Of a stretch of 64,000 nucleotides of DNA, positions 25,536 through 36,741 are shown in pieces. Made by a program: the position numbers and the translations under genes. Where the stretch lies: the NCBI GenBank assembly GCA_946183145.1, contig CAMGZM010000002.1, forward strand, positions 241,280-305,279, written 5' to 3'. Within the stretch, counting starts at the first letter, position 1. Each line of letters opens with the position of its first letter. The notes under the pieces are model-generated. The model did not search any database and was not told where the DNA came from. It saw nothing but the letters and a program-made list of their open reading frames with translations. This stretch comes from an uncultured Fretibacterium sp. Lineage in GTDB: Bacteria > Synergistota > Synergistia > Synergistales > Aminobacteriaceae.

Positions 25536-25606
25536 GGAGGGGAAATCTGCTGTTGATAGGGAGAAAAATTTTCCCGTAAAGTTTGCAGCGACGATTTGAC
25601 AGCAGA
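25536..25606 (+). promoter_or_regulatory. Short structured leader of rpsL related to the hpf and rpsK leaders
   Basis: GGAGGGGAAATCTGCTGT at the 5' side matches GGAGGGTTAATCTGCT of the two long leader RNAs at 14 of 16 bases. TCTGCTGT (25546-25553) pairs perfectly with ACAGCAGA (25599-25606), six bases before the GTG start of rpsL. Between them GGGA and TCCC form an inner hairpin. The paired 3' strand holds the only Shine-Dalgarno-like purines near the start. I infer a translation-controlling leader. The match could be partly chance because it is short. Confidence 0.5.
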
Positions 25607-25611
25607 GACTT

Positions 25612-25989
25612 GTGCCGACAATTAATCAGTTAGTGCGATTAGGTCGCGAGGAGAAGAAGAGCAAGAGCAATTCTCCGGCATTGCAGGGAAATCCGGCGCG
25701 TAGGGGAGTATGCACCCGCGTTTACACGATAACCCCCAAGAAGCCGAACTCAGCGTTACGCAAGGTTGCGCGTGTGAGACTCACAAACGGCATCGAAGTA
25801 ACGTCATACATACCGGGAATCGGTCATAACTTGCAGGAACACTCAGTAGTTCTTGTGCGTGGCGGAAGGGTTAAGGACTTGCCCGGCGTCCGTTACCATA
25901 TAATAAGAGGGACTCTTGACTGCGGAGGCGTTGAGAACCGCAAGAGAAGCCGCTCAAAGTATGGCGCGAGAAGACCGAAAGCCAATTAG
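25612..25989 (+). CDS. rpsL: 30S ribosomal protein S12
   Basis: A 125-residue S12 from a GTG start ([14 protein letters not shown]). It lines the decoding centre and monitors codon-anticodon pairing. The [11 protein letters not shown] loop, where streptomycin-resistance changes arise, is wild type, as is the [13 protein letters not shown] loop. It opens the 22-kb translation cluster. No clear Shine-Dalgarno sequence is free outside the closing helix of the leader. Confidence 0.97.
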   Translation: MPTINQLVRLGREEKKSKSNSPALQGNPARRGVCTRVYTITPKKPNSALRKVARVRLTNGIEVTSYIPGIGHNLQEHSVVLVRGGRVKDLPGVRYHIIRGTLDCGGVENRKRSRSKYGARRPKAN

Positions 25990-26005
25990 GGAGGATTTCT
26001 GAATC

Positions 26006-26476
26006 ATGCCGAGAAAAGGACATATCAAGAAGCGCGAGCCTCAGCCCGATGTGAGATTTAACAACGCGGCTGCGGGAAGATTCATCAGCGCATTGATGAT
26101 GGGAGGAAAACGCAGCACAGCCGAGAAAATATTTTACGGCGCGTTAGAGACAGCTGCGGAGAAATTAGGCGTTGAACCCTTTGAAGTGTTTGAGAAGGCA
26201 ATGGCAAACGTAACACCGAACATTGAAGTACGTCCCCGCCGTGTAGGTGGCGCAACGTATCAAGTTCCTGTAGAAGTTACGCCGGAACGCGGAGTACAGC
26301 TTTCGATCCGCTGGATAGTGTCATATGCCCGTGCCAAAAAGGGAATGCCTATGAGTGAAAGACTCATGCGTGAGTTGATGGATGCCTACAAGAACGAAGG
26401 AGCTTCAATCAAACGCCGCGATGACACGCACAGAATGGCGGAAGCGAACCGGGCATTTGCACATTACCGCTGGTAG
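26006..26476 (+). CDS. rpsG: 30S ribosomal protein S7
   Basis: A 156-residue S7 that nucleates 30S head assembly by binding the 3' domain of 16S rRNA and contacts the E-site tRNA. The N-terminal MPRKGHIKKREPQPD and the MRELMDAYKNEGASIKRRDDTHRMAEANRAFAHYRW C-terminus (quoted in part as RRDDTHRMAEANRAFAHYRW) are typical. GGAGG lies ten bases before the ATG. Confidence 0.97.
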   Translation: MPRKGHIKKREPQPDVRFNNAAAGRFISALMMGGKRSTAEKIFYGALETAAEKLGVEPFEVFEKAMANVTPNIEVRPRRVGGATYQVPVEVTPERGVQLSIRWIVSYARAKKGMPMSERLMRELMDAYKNEGASIKRRDDTHRMAEANRAFAHYRW

Positions 26477-26510
26477 TCTGGATAAAATCTATTTGTGCAG
26501 GTGTTAATTT

Positions 26511-28574
26511 TTGCAGGACATTAGCAAGGTAAGAAACATAGGAATAGCAGCCCATATCGATGCCGGAAAAACAACGACCAGTGAAAGAATCCTGTACTAC
26601 ACAGGCAGTAATTACAAGGTCGGAGAAGTTCATGAAGGCAATGCGACAATGGACTGGATGGAACAAGAGCGCGAGAGGGGAATAACAATCACCTCAGCGG
26701 CTACTACATGTGCGTGGAAGGGTCATACTATCAACTTGATTGATACGCCAGGCCACGTGGATTTTACAGCGGAAGTAGAGCGGTCATTGCGCGTACTTGA
26801 CGGAGTTGTTGCGGTCTTCTGCGCAGTAGGGGGTGTTGAGCCTCAGTCCGAAACAGTATGGCGGCAGGCGGACAAATACGATGTTCCGAGAGTGGCATTC
26901 GTCAACAAGATGGACAGAATCGGAGCTGATTTCCCGTCAGTCGTAAAGGCCATGCGCGAAAAGTTAGGGGCGAACGCGATCCCTATACAGTTACCGATAG
27001 GCGCGGAAGATGATTTTCAGGGCGTAGTTGACCTCATAGAGCAGAAAGCGTATTACTTCCCCGGCGTTTTGGGACAGCCTCCCAGAGAGGGAACAATTCC
27101 CCCCGAATTAGCGATGGCGGCCAAAGAGGGAAGAGACAAGATCGTAGAATCTCTTTCAGATTTCAGCGATGACATAATGATGCTCTATCTTGAGGGAAAA
27201 CCCGTAAGCCCGGAATTAATCCGCAAGACAATGCGCGAGGCCGTAATAGGATTGAAGGCAGTCCCCGTATTATGCGGTTCAGCTTTCAAGAACAAGTGCG
27301 TAGAGCCTCTGCTTGATGCGGTTGTGGAATATTTGCCGAGTCCTGTTGACCTTCCTGCGGTGAAAGGATTTTTGCCGACTGACCCGGAAACGATAGTAGA
27401 GAGACACAGCAGCGTTGATGAACCGTTTTCGGCATTAGCGTTCAAGGTTGCGGTTGATCCGTTCTTGGGAAAAATATATTTCCTCCGCGTTTATTCGGGG
27501 AAAATGGACAAGGGCGGGGCATTGTACAATCCGACATCGAGGCAGAAAGAGCGAATCGGGCGCATAATGAGAATGCACTCAAACAAGCGCGAGGACATCG
27601 ACTCAATGGAAGCCGGAATGATTGTAGCAGTGCCATCACTCAAAGCCACAAGGACAGGCGATACGCTTTGCGACGAGTCAAAACCCGTTGTGCTTGAGAG
27701 TCTGGAATTTCCTGAGCCGGTTATATCTCTGGCAGTTGAACCAGCTACACAGCAGGACAAAGTAAAACTCTCAAAGGGACTCAACGCTTTAGCAGATGAG
27801 GATCCTACATTCAGAGTCCATAATGACGAGGAGAGCGGCCAGACGGTAATATCAGGCATGGGAGAATTGCACCTTGAAATCATTGTTGACAGGCTCAAGC
27901 GTGAGTTCGGCGTTGATGTGAAAGTCGGAAATCCGCAGGTCTCATACCGCGAGGCAATAAGGAAACCCGCGCGCGCAGAAGGCAAGTACATACGTCAGTC
28001 AGGCGGAAGAGGCCAGTACGGGCATGTAGTGTTTGAGATTGAACCGATTGAAGGCGGAAAATTTGAGTTTGAAGACAAGATAGTAGGCGGAGCGATTCCG
28101 AAAGAATTTATTGCCGCTGTCGAAAAGGGACTCGAAGAAGCTATACAGTCGGGCGTTCTCGGAGGTTATCCCGTTATCGGTGTGAAAGTAGCTCTTGTTG
28201 ACGGAAGTTATCACGAAGTAGACAGCTCGGAAATGGCGTTCAAGATTGCGGCTTCAATGGGATTCAAAGAGGCCATGAAGAAGGCTGACCCCGTATTGAT
28301 GGAGCCGGTGATGAAAGTTGAAGTAACAACGCCGGAAGAATATTTAGGGGACGTAATCGGCGATTTGTCATCGAGGCGCGGACGTATTGACGGAATGGAA
28401 ATGAAAGCCAATGCCCGCGAGGTGAAAGCCTTTGTCCCGCTTGTAGGAATGTTCGGTTACGCAACGGACTTGAGGAGCAAGACTTCAGGCCGCGCAAATT
28501 ACTCAATGGAATTTGACCATTACGAGCAAACCCCCGCAGAAGTCAGTGAAAAGATTTTGCAGGGAAGAATTTAA
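26511..28574 (+). CDS. fusA: Elongation factor G
   Basis: A 687-residue translocase GTPase. The G1 loop [10 protein letters not shown]2/G3 region [11 protein letters not shown] and DTPGHVDF, and NKMD are all present, followed by domains II-V ending [17 protein letters not shown]. It moves tRNA and mRNA through the ribosome after peptide transfer. The start is a TTG with AGGTG seven bases upstream. It follows rpsG by 34 bases and precedes tuf, the normal str operon order. Confidence 0.97.
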   Translation: MQDISKVRNIGIAAHIDAGKTTTSERILYYTGSNYKVGEVHEGNATMDWMEQERERGITITSAATTCAWKGHTINLIDTPGHVDFTAEVERSLRVLDGVVAVFCAVGGVEPQSETVWRQADKYDVPRVAFVNKMDRIGADFPSVVKAMREKLGANAIPIQLPIGAEDDFQGVVDLIEQKAYYFPGVLGQPPREGTIPPELAMAAKEGRDKIVESLSDFSDDIMMLYLEGKPVSPELIRKTMREAVIGLKAVPVLCGSAFKNKCVEPLLDAVVEYLPSPVDLPAVKGFLPTDPETIVERHSSVDEPFSALAFKVAVDPFLGKIYFLRVYSGKMDKGGALYNPTSRQKERIGRIMRMHSNKREDIDSMEAGMIVAVPSLKATRTGDTLCDESKPVVLESLEFPEPVISLAVEPATQQDKVKLSKGLNALADEDPTFRVHNDEESGQTVISGMGELHLEIIVDRLKREFGVDVKVGNPQVSYREAIRKPARAEGKYIRQSGGRGQYGHVVFEIEPIEGGKFEFEDKIVGGAIPKEFIAAVEKGLEEAIQSGVLGGYPVIGVKVALVDGSYHEVDSSEMAFKIAASMGFKEAMKKADPVLMEPVMKVEVTTPEEYLGDVIGDLSSRRGRIDGMEMKANAREVKAFVPLVGMFGYATDLRSKTSGRANYSMEFDHYEQTPAEVSEKILQGRI

Positions 28575-28595
28575 CAAAGTAAGGAGTTAATAAAA

Positions 28596-29798
28596 ATGGC
28601 AAAAGAAAAGTTTGAGCGCACCAAGCCTCACTTAAATATTGGTACAATCGGGCATATTGACCACGGCAAAACGACACTCACAGCGGCAATCACTAAGTGC
28701 CTTGCCACCGAGAATTTCGCGGAGTTCACAGCGTATGACATGATCGATAAAGCCCCCGAAGAGAGGGAGCGCGGAATCACAATCAACATCGCCCACGTTG
28801 AGTACCAGACACCGAAGAGGCACTATGCGCACATCGACTGCCCCGGACACGCTGACTACATCAAGAACATGATTACGGGAGCTGCTCAGATGGACGGAGC
28901 AATCCTCGTTGTTTCGGCTGCTGACGGCCCTATGCCCCAGACAAGAGAGCACGTACTTCTTGCGCGTCAGGTCAACGTCCCTGCGCTTGTCGTATTCATG
29001 AACAAGACAGACCAGGTTGACGACCCCGAACTTCTTGACCTCGTTGAAATGGAAGTCCGCGAGCTTCTCAACAAGTACGAGTTCCCCGGCGATGACATTC
29101 CTATTATCAGAGGCTCGGCACTTGAAGTACTCGAAAAGGGCACAGGCAAGAAGGACGATCCTATCTGCAAGCCGATATTTGACCTTATGGACGCATGCGA
29201 CAATTACATCCCCGATCCTGTTCGCGAAATCGACAAGCCCTATCTTATGCCGATTGAGGACGTGTTCACAATTTCAGGACGCGGCACGGTTGTTACAGGA
29301 AGAGTTGAACGCGGCGTAATCAATGCGGGCGAGGCTGTTGAAATCGTCGGAATGAGCAGAGACACTCAGAAGACAGTTGCAACATCGCTTGAAATGTTCA
29401 GGAAGATTCTTGACAGCGCAGAGGCAGGAGACAACGTAGGCGTATTGTTACGCGGTATCGACAAGAACGAAGTACAGCGCGGACAGGTTCTCGCAAAGCC
29501 CGGCACAGTTACTCCTCATACGAAATTCAAGGGTGAAGTTTACGTACTGAAGAAGGAGGAAGGCGGCCGTCATACACCGTTCTTTGCTGGTTACAAGCCT
29601 CAGTTCTACTTCAGGACAACAGACGTTACCGGCAACATCAAACTTCCTGAGGGTGTAGAAATGGTAATGCCCGGCGACAACGCGACATTTGAGGTCGAAC
29701 TTATTGTGCCTATAGCGATGGAAGAAGGACTCCGCTTTGCAGTTCGTGAAGGCGGCCACACAGTCGGAGCCGGGGTTGTAACCCAGATAATCGAGTAA
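28596..29798 (+). CDS. tuf: Elongation factor Tu
   Basis: A 400-residue GTPase that brings aminoacyl-tRNA to the ribosome. The P-loop region reads [12 protein letters not shown], with Ile in place of the more usual Val. [13 protein letters not shown] and the C-terminal [19 protein letters not shown] are typical. AAGGAG lies before the ATG. It is the only tuf in the window. Confidence 0.98.
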   Translation: MAKEKFERTKPHLNIGTIGHIDHGKTTLTAAITKCLATENFAEFTAYDMIDKAPEERERGITINIAHVEYQTPKRHYAHIDCPGHADYIKNMITGAAQMDGAILVVSAADGPMPQTREHVLLARQVNVPALVVFMNKTDQVDDPELLDLVEMEVRELLNKYEFPGDDIPIIRGSALEVLEKGTGKKDDPICKPIFDLMDACDNYIPDPVREIDKPYLMPIEDVFTISGRGTVVTGRVERGVINAGEAVEIVGMSRDTQKTVATSLEMFRKILDSAEAGDNVGVLLRGIDKNEVQRGQVLAKPGTVTPHTKFKGEVYVLKKEEGGRHTPFFAGYKPQFYFRTTDVTGNIKLPEGVEMVMPGDNATFEVELIVPIAMEEGLRFAVREGGHTVGAGVVTQIIE

Positions 29799-29804
29799 AA
29801 CACA

Positions 29805-30110
29805 ATGGCACGCAAAATCCGCATTCGTCTGAAGTCATTTGATCACAGAGTCTTAGACATCTCGGCGGCACAAATTGCAGAGACGGCGCAGTCAACAGGA
29901 GCGAGGGTTTCAGGGCCGATTCCCCTCCCTACGGAGGTTGGGCGAATCACAATCCTGAAATCCCCCCACAAGGACAAAGATGCCCGCGAGCAGTTCGAGA
30001 TGAGGACTCACAAGAGGCTTATAGACATAATCGAACCGACACAGAAGACTATGGACGCGCTTATGCAGCTTAATTTAGCTTCAGGCGTGGACATACAGAT
30101 AAAATTTTAG
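29805..30110 (+). CDS. rpsJ: 30S ribosomal protein S10
   Basis: A 101-residue S10, also the partner of NusB in antitermination. [14 protein letters not shown] and the [19 protein letters not shown] loop are typical. It opens the S10 block, only six bases after the tuf stop, so it shares the tuf transcript. Confidence 0.97.
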   Translation: MARKIRIRLKSFDHRVLDISAAQIAETAQSTGARVSGPIPLPTEVGRITILKSPHKDKDAREQFEMRTHKRLIDIIEPTQKTMDALMQLNLASGVDIQIKF

Positions 30111-30131
30111 GCGTAAGGAGAAGCATTAATT

Positions 30132-30758
30132 ATGTCAATAGGGATTCTGGGGAAAAAACTCGGAATGACACAGATTTATGACTCAGAGGGACAGGCCGTA
30201 GCTGTTACGGTCGTCCTTGCCGGGCCATGTTCTGTCGTTGCTCTGAGAACCCCTGAACAGAACGGATATTCCGCCGTTCTTCTCGGCTTCGGGGCTGTGA
30301 AGGCTGCGAAGCTGTCCAAAGCGCAGAGGGTCATGTTCGAGAAATTGAAACTTGAACCCAAGAAAACACTTCGGGAATTTCGGCTCGATGACGTGAAAGG
30401 CTATGAAGTCGGCCAGGAATTGAAAGCAGATCTCTTTGAGGCGGGCGAGAAAATTAACGTCAAAGGTATCTCAAAGGGTAAAGGCTTTGCAGGCGTAATC
30501 AAGCGTCATCATTTCGGCGGGCAACAGTTCAGTCATGGTACGTCAGTCGAGCACAGGCACGGAGGCTCAAGCGGTGCAATCTCGTATCCCGGCAGAGTAT
30601 TTCCCGGAAAGAGAATGCCCGGCCACATGGGAAGCGACAAGGTAACCGTAAAGAATCTGACCGTAATGGCCGTAGACGTTGAGAACAATTTACTTCTCGT
30701 AAAAGGTGCAGTACCGGGCGCGAAAAACAGCCTGCTTGCCCTCTACAAGAAAGCATAA
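30132..30758 (+). CDS. rplC: 50S ribosomal protein L3
   Basis: A 208-residue L3 that helps start 50S assembly and reaches the peptidyl transferase centre. MSIGILGKKLGMTQIYD and the GKGFAGVIKRHHFGGQ loop are conserved, and FPGKRMPGHMG is present. AAGGAG lies about ten bases before the ATG. Confidence 0.97.
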   Translation: MSIGILGKKLGMTQIYDSEGQAVAVTVVLAGPCSVVALRTPEQNGYSAVLLGFGAVKAAKLSKAQRVMFEKLKLEPKKTLREFRLDDVKGYEVGQELKADLFEAGEKINVKGISKGKGFAGVIKRHHFGGQQFSHGTSVEHRHGGSSGAISYPGRVFPGKRMPGHMGSDKVTVKNLTVMAVDVENNLLLVKGAVPGAKNSLLALYKKA

Positions 30759-30773
30759 GGGGGAAAAAATACT

Positions 30774-31400
30774 ATGCCTTTCGTAAAAGTATATGAGTTC
30801 AGCGGCGACAGGGCCGGAGAAATGGAGCTTTCATCAGCAGTATTTGATGTCCCTGTGCATATGCCCGCGATACATCAGGTTGTTGTGGCTCACTTGGCGA
30901 ATTGCCGTCAGGGGACTCACAGCACAAAGACACGCGGAGATGTTTCCGGCGGCGGCAAAAAGCCCTGGAGGCAGAAGCACACAGGCCGCGCACGTCAGGG
31001 AAGTACACGTTCGCCGATCTGGGTACACGGCGGTGTAGCACATGGCCCGCACCCTAGGGACTATCATCAGAAAGTCAACAAGAAGGTTATGCGTTTGGCG
31101 TTAAGAAGCGTTTTGTCCGACAAGGTACGCGAAGAGTTAATGGCTGTCGTGAAAGGTTTTGACGCAATCGAGAAGCCCTCGACAAAGGCCGTCAAGAATC
31201 TTTTTGACGCACTCGGATTCGGCAAGACACTTGTCATTTACCACAACAACGGCGTGAATGTCGTCCGCTCGGTGAGAAACTTGCCCGGCGCAAAGTGCAT
31301 CAACGTCGCAAGCATTAACGTTTATGACATTCTGAACGCAAAGAATCTGATTGTTACTCCCGAAGCTGTAGCGAAAATTGAGGAGGTTTATTCAAGATGA
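30774..31400 (+). CDS. rplD: 50S ribosomal protein L4
   Basis: A 208-residue L4 whose extended loop lines the exit tunnel ([22 protein letters not shown]). In some bacteria it also represses its own S10 operon. The stop overlaps the rplW start by four bases (ATGA). Confidence 0.97.
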   Translation: MPFVKVYEFSGDRAGEMELSSAVFDVPVHMPAIHQVVVAHLANCRQGTHSTKTRGDVSGGGKKPWRQKHTGRARQGSTRSPIWVHGGVAHGPHPRDYHQKVNKKVMRLALRSVLSDKVREELMAVVKGFDAIEKPSTKAVKNLFDALGFGKTLVIYHNNGVNVVRSVRNLPGAKCINVASINVYDILNAKNLIVTPEAVAKIEEVYSR

Positions 31401-31693
31401 ATCTGACCGCTCACGACATAATCATACGCCCTGTAATCACGGAGAAATCAAGCTCACTGATGGCGATGAACAAATACACGTTTGAAGTTCACAAGAGCGC
31501 GAACAAGATTCAGATTCGCAAGGCCGTTGAGGAAGTCTTCAATGTGAAAGTAGACGGAGTGAACACAATCAACGTGAAGGGCAAACTTCGCAGGCGCGGA
31601 AGGACAGTAGGCTACACGCGCTCATGGAAGAAAGCTATTGTTGCCCTCAAGCCGGATCAGCACATAGAGTTCTTCGAGGGTGCATCGATATAA
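31397..31693 (+). CDS. rplW: 50S ribosomal protein L23
   Basis: A 98-residue L23 at the tunnel exit, the docking site for trigger factor and [19 protein letters not shown] and [19 protein letters not shown] are family signatures. The start overlaps rplD by four bases. Confidence 0.97.
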   Translation: MNLTAHDIIIRPVITEKSSSLMAMNKYTFEVHKSANKIQIRKAVEEVFNVKVDGVNTINVKGKLRRRGRTVGYTRSWKKAIVALKPDQHIEFFEGASI

Positions 31694-31711
31694 AGTAGGA
31701 GAAAACGGAAC

Positions 31712-32539
31712 ATGTCAATCAAACAGTTTAAGCCGTATACAGCCGCCCGCCGTCATATGTCAATTCAGGGGCGCGAGGACATTACGGCAGACAAGCCGGA
31801 ACGCTCGTTAGTCGTCCATCTCCGCAAGCATGGAGGCAGAAACAACACAGGCCGAATCACCATGCGCCATATCGGAGGAGGCAGCAGGAGAGCTTACCGC
31901 ATAATAGATTTCAAGCGCGACAAAATCGGCATACCCGGAAAAGTTGCGACGATCGAATATGATCCTAACCGCAACGCAAGAATCGGACTGGTTCATTATG
32001 CTGACGGTGAGAAACGCTATATCATCATGCCGAAAGACCTCAATGTCGGCGATGTGATTTTCTCAGGCCCTGATAGCGATATTACCCCCGGCAATGCGTT
32101 AAAGCTCAAGGATATTCCTGTTGGTACGTTCATTCACAACATAGAGCTTCAGCCCGGAAACGGCGCAAAACTCGTGAGGGCAGCAGGAACTTCCGCGCAG
32201 CTCATGTCGAAAGAGGGCAAATACGCCTATATCAGAATGCCGAGCAGCGAATTGCGCTTAGTGCTTCTTGAGTGCATGGCTACGGTCGGGCAGGTCGGCA
32301 ATGAAGACTACGATAATATTTCGTGGGGCAAAGCCGGAAAAACCCGCTGGAAGGGTCGCAGGCCGTCAGTAAGAGGTATGGTAATGAACCCCGTAGATCA
32401 CCCGATGGGCGGCGGTGAAGGAAAATCAAAATCCAACAAGCACCCCGTATCACCTTGGGGGACTCCTGCGAAGGGTTACAGGACACGCAAGCGCAAGCCG
32501 TCAGACAGGCTTATTATCCGCAGGCGTTATGACAAGTAG
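31712..32539 (+). CDS. rplB: 50S ribosomal protein L2
   Basis: A 275-residue L2, close to the peptidyl transferase centre and needed for subunit joining. The conserved C-terminal block [19 protein letters not shown] contains the near-invariant His. RBS AGGAG is eight bases before the ATG. Confidence 0.97.
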   Translation: MSIKQFKPYTAARRHMSIQGREDITADKPERSLVVHLRKHGGRNNTGRITMRHIGGGSRRAYRIIDFKRDKIGIPGKVATIEYDPNRNARIGLVHYADGEKRYIIMPKDLNVGDVIFSGPDSDITPGNALKLKDIPVGTFIHNIELQPGNGAKLVRAAGTSAQLMSKEGKYAYIRMPSSELRLVLLECMATVGQVGNEDYDNISWGKAGKTRWKGRRPSVRGMVMNPVDHPMGGGEGKSKSNKHPVSPWGTPAKGYRTRKRKPSDRLIIRRRYDK

Positions 32540-32556
32540 AAGGAGCTGAAAAATAA

Positions 32557-32826
32557 ATGCGCTCAAGTAAGAAAGGGCCTTTTGTTGAACAGAGGCTCCT
32601 CGACAGAATCGAAGCAATGAACGTCTCCGGCGCAAAGAAAGTAATCAAAACATGGTCAAGGCGTTCAATGATAGTGCCTCAGATGATAGGACACACAATC
32701 GCTGTGCATAACGGGAAAATGCACCTTCCTGTTTACATCAGCGAGAACATGGTGGGGCATAAGCTGGGCGAGTTCGCTCCGACAAGAAGATTCGGGCATC
32801 ACGCAGGCCAGGACAAAAAGAAGTAG
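32557..32826 (+). CDS. rpsS: 30S ribosomal protein S19
   Basis: An 89-residue S19 of the 30S head, pairing with S13. [15 protein letters not shown] and [19 protein letters not shown] are typical. AAGGAG precedes the ATG. Confidence 0.97.
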   Translation: MRSSKKGPFVEQRLLDRIEAMNVSGAKKVIKTWSRRSMIVPQMIGHTIAVHNGKMHLPVYISENMVGHKLGEFAPTRRFGHHAGQDKKK

Positions 32827-32835
32827 GTGTGAACA

Positions 32836-33195
32836 ATGGCAGACATTAAGACAGCAGTAGCAAAGACGAAAAACGCCAGAATATCACCGTACAAAGTCCG
32901 TCAGGTTCTTGCGCTGATACGCGGAAAATCAGCCGAACGCGCACAGGTAATACTGAAATTCAGCGACAAGAGAGCCGCGGGGATAATCCTCAAGGTTCTG
33001 AACAGCGCAATGGCGAACGCAGAACACAATTACGGCATGGACATGGACAAGCTGTATGTTCACGAGGCGTTTGCGGATCAGGGGCCGGTAATGAAGAGAT
33101 TCAGACCCGTATCAATGGGCCGCGCTCACCCCTACGTCCACAAATTAACGCACATAACGGTGAAACTCTGCGAACGTCAGCAGGAGGCAAAATAG
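32836..33195 (+). CDS. rplV: 50S ribosomal protein L22
   Basis: A 119-residue L22 whose hairpin narrows the exit tunnel. SPYKVRQVLALIRGKSAERA and the GRAHPYVHKLTHITV hairpin are present. No macrolide-type insertion is visible in the hairpin. Confidence 0.96.
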   Translation: MADIKTAVAKTKNARISPYKVRQVLALIRGKSAERAQVILKFSDKRAAGIILKVLNSAMANAEHNYGMDMDKLYVHEAFADQGPVMKRFRPVSMGRAHPYVHKLTHITVKLCERQQEAK

Positions 33196-33198
33196 AGA

Positions 33199-33882
33199 AT
33201 GGGACAGAAAGTACACCCAATCGGCTACCGTCTCGGAGTTTCGACAGAATGCCAGTCGAGATGGTACGCCGACAAGAAGAATTACGCGAAGAAACTTCAT
33301 GAGGACATAAAGCTCCGCAAGTACATCATGAAGAAATGGGAAGGCGCAGGAATTTCACGCATTGAGATTGAGCGCGTCGGGCCTGTTGTGCGCTTCACGA
33401 TTCACACAGCTCGTCCGGGCGTTGTGATCGGCAAGGGCGGCAATGAGATTCAGAACATCAAGAATGAGCTTCAGGCCATCACAGGCGGCAAAGTCATGGT
33501 GAACGTCCACGAGATAAAGAATCCTGACGTTGAAGCACAGTTAGTAGCAGAAGGAATCGCAAGCTCGCTCGAACGCAGAGTATCATTCCGCAGGGCAATG
33601 AAGCAGGCAATTTTCCGCGCAACAAAAGCAGGCGTTAAGGGAATCAAAGCACAGGTTGCAGGGAGACTCGGCGGTGCAGAAATCGCCCGTACAGAATGGT
33701 ACAACGAGGGACAGTTACCCCTGTCAACAATCAAGGCTGATATTGATTACGGATTCTCAGAGGCTGTAACAATGTACGGCGTTATAGGGTGCAAAGTGTG
33801 GATTTACCGCGACCGCAAAAACGAGAAGGCAGCAGCTCCGGCACGTCCGGCGCGTAACAGGCCGGCAAATAAGGGGGCGTAA
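33199..33882 (+). CDS. rpsC: 30S ribosomal protein S3
   Basis: A 227-residue S3 at the mRNA entry channel. The KH-type motif [17 protein letters not shown] and the C-terminal [31 protein letters not shown] region (given in part: [13 protein letters not shown]) are conserved. A short basic Ala/Pro/Arg tail ends the protein. GGAGG precedes the ATG, within the rplV end. Confidence 0.97.
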   Translation: MGQKVHPIGYRLGVSTECQSRWYADKKNYAKKLHEDIKLRKYIMKKWEGAGISRIEIERVGPVVRFTIHTARPGVVIGKGGNEIQNIKNELQAITGGKVMVNVHEIKNPDVEAQLVAEGIASSLERRVSFRRAMKQAIFRATKAGVKGIKAQVAGRLGGAEIARTEWYNEGQLPLSTIKADIDYGFSEAVTMYGVIGCKVWIYRDRKNEKAAAPARPARNRPANKGA

Positions 33883-33887
33883 TCACA

Positions 33888-34304
33888 ATGTTAATGCCCA
33901 GCCGTGTAAAATACCGCAAGTCCCACAGATCCCCGCTCAGAGGAATCTCAAAGGGAGGCACAACAATAGCGTTCGGTGATTACGGGATTCAGGCTCTCGA
34001 AAATGTATGGCTCTCAGCGCGTCAGATTGAGGCGGCACGTGTCGCGATCTCCCGCAAAATGAAGAAGGGCGGAAAAATCTGGATTCGCGTTTTCCCTGAC
34101 AGACCGTACACAAAGAAGCCTCTTGAGACTCGTATGGGTAAAGGAAAAGGCGCGCCCGAATACTGGGTTGCAGCAGTGAAGAGAGGCCGCGTTCTGTTCG
34201 AGTTCTCCGGGATTACTGAGGACGTAGCGCAGGAGGCTTTCAGGACAGCAAGCCACAAACTGCCCCTGAAGGTTCGCTTTGTACGCAGCGGAGGGAGTGA
34301 TTAG
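33888..34304 (+). CDS. rplP: 50S ribosomal protein L16
   Basis: A 138-residue L16 contacting A-site t[19 protein letters not shown], the GDYGIQALE block and [28 protein letters not shown] (in part) are typical. GGGGG lies about ten bases before the ATG. Confidence 0.97.
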   Translation: MLMPSRVKYRKSHRSPLRGISKGGTTIAFGDYGIQALENVWLSARQIEAARVAISRKMKKGGKIWIRVFPDRPYTKKPLETRMGKGKGAPEYWVAAVKRGRVLFEFSGITEDVAQEAFRTASHKLPLKVRFVRSGGSD

Positions 34305-34308
34305 CCTG

Positions 34309-34542
34309 ATGGACGCGAGCGTAAAGCCGGAAAAGCTCAGAGAATTAACGGGCGAAGAAATAGCCGGAAAAATCAAGGAGTACAAGACAGAATTATTCAA
34401 CCTGCGTTTTCAGAATGCTGTAGGACACCTCAAGAACACAAGCCGTATACGCGAAGTCAGGAAGACAATCGCAAGGCTCATGACTATAGCAGGCGAGAAG
34501 GCAGCAAGTAAGCCAGAAAAGGAAGCCGACAATGCCGAGTAA
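34309..34542 (+). CDS. rpmC: 50S ribosomal protein L29
   Basis: A 77-residue two-helix protein near the tunnel exit. [24 protein letters not shown] and [14 protein letters not shown] (in part) are typical. I chose the ATG at 34309, four bases after the rplP stop, over an upstream in-frame ATG at 34279 that lies inside rplP. GGAGGGAG stands upstream. Confidence 0.93.
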   Translation: MDASVKPEKLRELTGEEIAGKIKEYKTELFNLRFQNAVGHLKNTSRIREVRKTIARLMTIAGEKAASKPEKEADNAE

Positions 34543-34819
34543 AGTAAGAACGGGTATAGTCGTCAGCAACAAGATGGACAAGACAATCATCGTCCGTGTT
34601 GAGAGAATGGCGGAACACCCGCTTTATGGAAAGAGAATCAAGCGCGCAAAGAAATATGTCGCTCATGACGCGGAGAACGTCTGCGGGATGGGTGATGAAG
34701 TGAGAATCCGCGAGACAAGACCCTTGAGCAAAACAAAACGCTGGGAGCTTGTCGAGGTAATGAGGAAAGCTCCTGTATTCGGCAGTGAGGCGGAAGAATC
34801 AGAGGAGGTTCAGGAATAA
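34532..34819 (+). CDS. rpsQ: 30S ribosomal protein S17
   Basis: A 95-residue S17 with the OB-fold core [18 protein letters not shown] and [19 protein letters not shown]. The acidic tail ([10 protein letters not shown]) is slightly longer than usual. It overlaps the rpmC end by 11 bases. Confidence 0.96.
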   Translation: MPSKVRTGIVVSNKMDKTIIVRVERMAEHPLYGKRIKRAKKYVAHDAENVCGMGDEVRIRETRPLSKTKRWELVEVMRKAPVFGSEAEESEEVQE

Positions 34820-35188
34820 ATGATACAGCTTACGAGTGTCCTGAATGTCGCTGATAATTCGGGAGCAAGAAAGTTATTCTGCATTCAGGTTATGGGCGGA
34901 AGCAAACGGCGTTACGGCACGATCGGCGATGTTATTGTCGCGTCAGTCCGTGAAGCCATTCCGAACAGCAACATAGCGAAAGGAAGCGTGGTTAAGGCCG
35001 TAATCGTTCGGACAAAGAAAGAAGTCCGGCGCAGAGATGGGACTTACGTGCGCTTTGACGACAATGCAGCAGTATTGATTGACGCAAACGGCGAACCCCG
35101 CGGGACTCGTATCTTCGGGCCTGTCGGTCGCGAGTTGAGAGCGAAAAAGTACATGCGTATATTGTCCCTCGCTCCTGAAGTAGTATAA
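34820..35188 (+). CDS. rplN: 50S ribosomal protein L14
   Basis: A 122-residue L14 that forms an intersubunit bridge and is the binding site of Rsf[20 protein letters not shown] and [13 protein letters not shown] are typical. It starts directly after the rpsQ stop. Confidence 0.97.
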   Translation: MIQLTSVLNVADNSGARKLFCIQVMGGSKRRYGTIGDVIVASVREAIPNSNIAKGSVVKAVIVRTKKEVRRRDGTYVRFDDNAAVLIDANGEPRGTRIFGPVGRELRAKKYMRILSLAPEVV

Positions 35189-35220
35189 CTGCGTTGCGCT
35201 TCGCTAAGGAGATTCAGAAA

Positions 35221-35550
35221 ATGACAGTTAGATTAAAGAAGAATGACCGAGTGAAAGTTATCACCGGCAAGGACAAAGGGAAGGAAGGCAAAATCATACG
35301 CAGGATTCCCGAAAGAGATCTTGTAGTTGTCGAGGGCGTAAATATGGTGTCGCGCCACGTCCGCCCCAGCCAGAACAACCCGCAGTCCGGCATCATCAAG
35401 CAGGAAGCTCCGATTTATGCCAGCAAAGTTATGCTTGTCTGTCCCCAGTGCGGGAAGGCAACAAGAGTCGGAGCGTCATTCCTTGAGAACGGCAAGAAAG
35501 TCCGCGTCTGCAAAAAGTGCGGAGAAATTATTGATCGCGGAGGACTTTAA
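35221..35550 (+). CDS. rplX: 50S ribosomal protein L24
   Basis: A 109-residue L24, an early 50S assembly starter. The KOW motif [15 protein letters not shown] is near the front, and two CxxC pairs (CPQC, CKKC) are in the C-terminal half. I chose the ATG at 35221 with AAGGAG nine bases upstream. A longer in-frame start at TTG 35194 lacks a site. Confidence 0.94.
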   Translation: MTVRLKKNDRVKVITGKDKGKEGKIIRRIPERDLVVVEGVNMVSRHVRPSQNNPQSGIIKQEAPIYASKVMLVCPQCGKATRVGASFLENGKKVRVCKKCGEIIDRGGL

Positions 35551-35553
35551 GCC

Positions 35554-36111
35554 ATGACACCGAGAATGCTTGAGAAGTACAAGAATGAAGTTGCGCCCGC
35601 AATGCTTCGTGAGTTTGGGTATAAGAACGCTATGCAGATGCCCAAAATCGAGAAGGTCGTCGTGAATATCGGAGTCGGCGATGCAAAGCTCGACATAAAA
35701 TTCATGGACGCGGCAATAGCGGAACTCAGAGCGATAACAGGCCAGCAGCCCTTGCTGAAACGCGCAAAGAAATCAATCGCGGGCTTCAAGGTGCGTCAGA
35801 ATATGCCGGTTGCCTGCTGTGTAACTCTCAGGGGCGCAAAGATGTGGGAATTTCTCGACAGGCTTATATCGTTGGCACTGCCGAGCATCAAAGACTTTCA
35901 GGGAATTTCACGCAAAGGATTTGACGGGCGCGGAAATTTCAACTTGGGATTACGCGAACAGTTAATCTTCCCTGAGATAAGCTATGACAAAGTAATACGT
36001 TCACGCGGTATGAATGTCTCAATTGTAACGACAGCAAAGACGGATGAAGAAGCATTTGCGCTGTTAAAGGGACTCGGAATGCCGTTCAGGACAGGAAATC
36101 AGGGGGCATAA
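35554..36111 (+). CDS. rplE: 50S ribosomal protein L5
   Basis: A 185-residue L5 that binds 5S rRNA and P-site t[17 protein letters not shown], the [19 protein letters not shown] block and [19 protein letters not shown] (in part) are typical. GGAGG lies nine bases before the ATG. Confidence 0.97.
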   Translation: MTPRMLEKYKNEVAPAMLREFGYKNAMQMPKIEKVVVNIGVGDAKLDIKFMDAAIAELRAITGQQPLLKRAKKSIAGFKVRQNMPVACCVTLRGAKMWEFLDRLISLALPSIKDFQGISRKGFDGRGNFNLGLREQLIFPEISYDKVIRSRGMNVSIVTTAKTDEEAFALLKGLGMPFRTGNQGA

Positions 36112-36119
36112 ATAACAAA

Positions 36120-36305
36120 ATGGCAAGAAAAGCATTAAAGTTGAAGGCAAAGCTCCCCCCGAAATTCAGCACAAGACAGCACAACCGCTGCCCGTTATGC
36201 GGAAGGATTCACGGCTATATCCGTATGTTCGACATGTGCCGCTGCTGCTTCAGGAAGATGGCTCGCGAGGGACTGTTCCCCGGAGTCGTCAAATCAAGCT
36301 GGTAA
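36120..36305 (+). CDS. rpsZ: 30S ribosomal protein S14, zinc-binding type Z
   Basis: A 61-residue short S14. The zinc site is CPLC ... CRCC with 12 residues between pairs. This C+ form does not have the long loop of the zinc-free form. No second S14 is in the window. Confidence 0.96.
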   Translation: MARKALKLKAKLPPKFSTRQHNRCPLCGRIHGYIRMFDMCRCCFRKMAREGLFPGVVKSSW

Positions 36306-36315
36306 AGGGGGCGGG

Positions 36316-36726
36316 TTGAAATTGTACGTTAATGACCCGGTTGCAGACATGCTTACGAGGATTCGCAACGCAAATTTGACCTATGCCGAAAGCGTTGACG
36401 TTCCTTCAAGCAAAATGAAGTTAGCATTAGCCAGAATCTTAAAGGACGAGGGCTATATCAGGAATTTCAGAATGATCACCGACCCCGCAAAACCGTATGC
36501 AGAGATTCGCATTTACCTTTCATACGGCAGCAGCAAGGAGAGAGTCATTCAGGGACTCCGCAGAATCAGCAAGCCCGGAAGAAGAATCTATGTAGGCCGC
36601 GACAAAATACCCGTTGTTATGGGCGGACTCGGCCTCGCGATTCTCTCAACGTCAAAAGGACTCAAGACTAGCGTCGAAGCCGGAAAATTAGGTCTCGGCG
36701 GGGAAGTCCTCTGCTATGTCTGGTAA
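36316..36726 (+). CDS. rpsH: 30S ribosomal protein S8
   Basis: A 136-residue S8, a central-domain assembly protein. [17 protein letters not shown] and the C-terminal [16 protein letters not shown] are typical. Two TTG starts are possible, 36316 and 36322. The AAAGGGGG site at 36304-36311 is better spaced for 36322, so the true protein may begin two residues later. Confidence 0.95.
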   Translation: MKLYVNDPVADMLTRIRNANLTYAESVDVPSSKMKLALARILKDEGYIRNFRMITDPAKPYAEIRIYLSYGSSKERVIQGLRRISKPGRRIYVGRDKIPVVMGGLGLAILSTSKGLKTSVEAGKLGLGGEVLCYVW

Positions 36727-36741
36727 GGAGGATTAATCATC

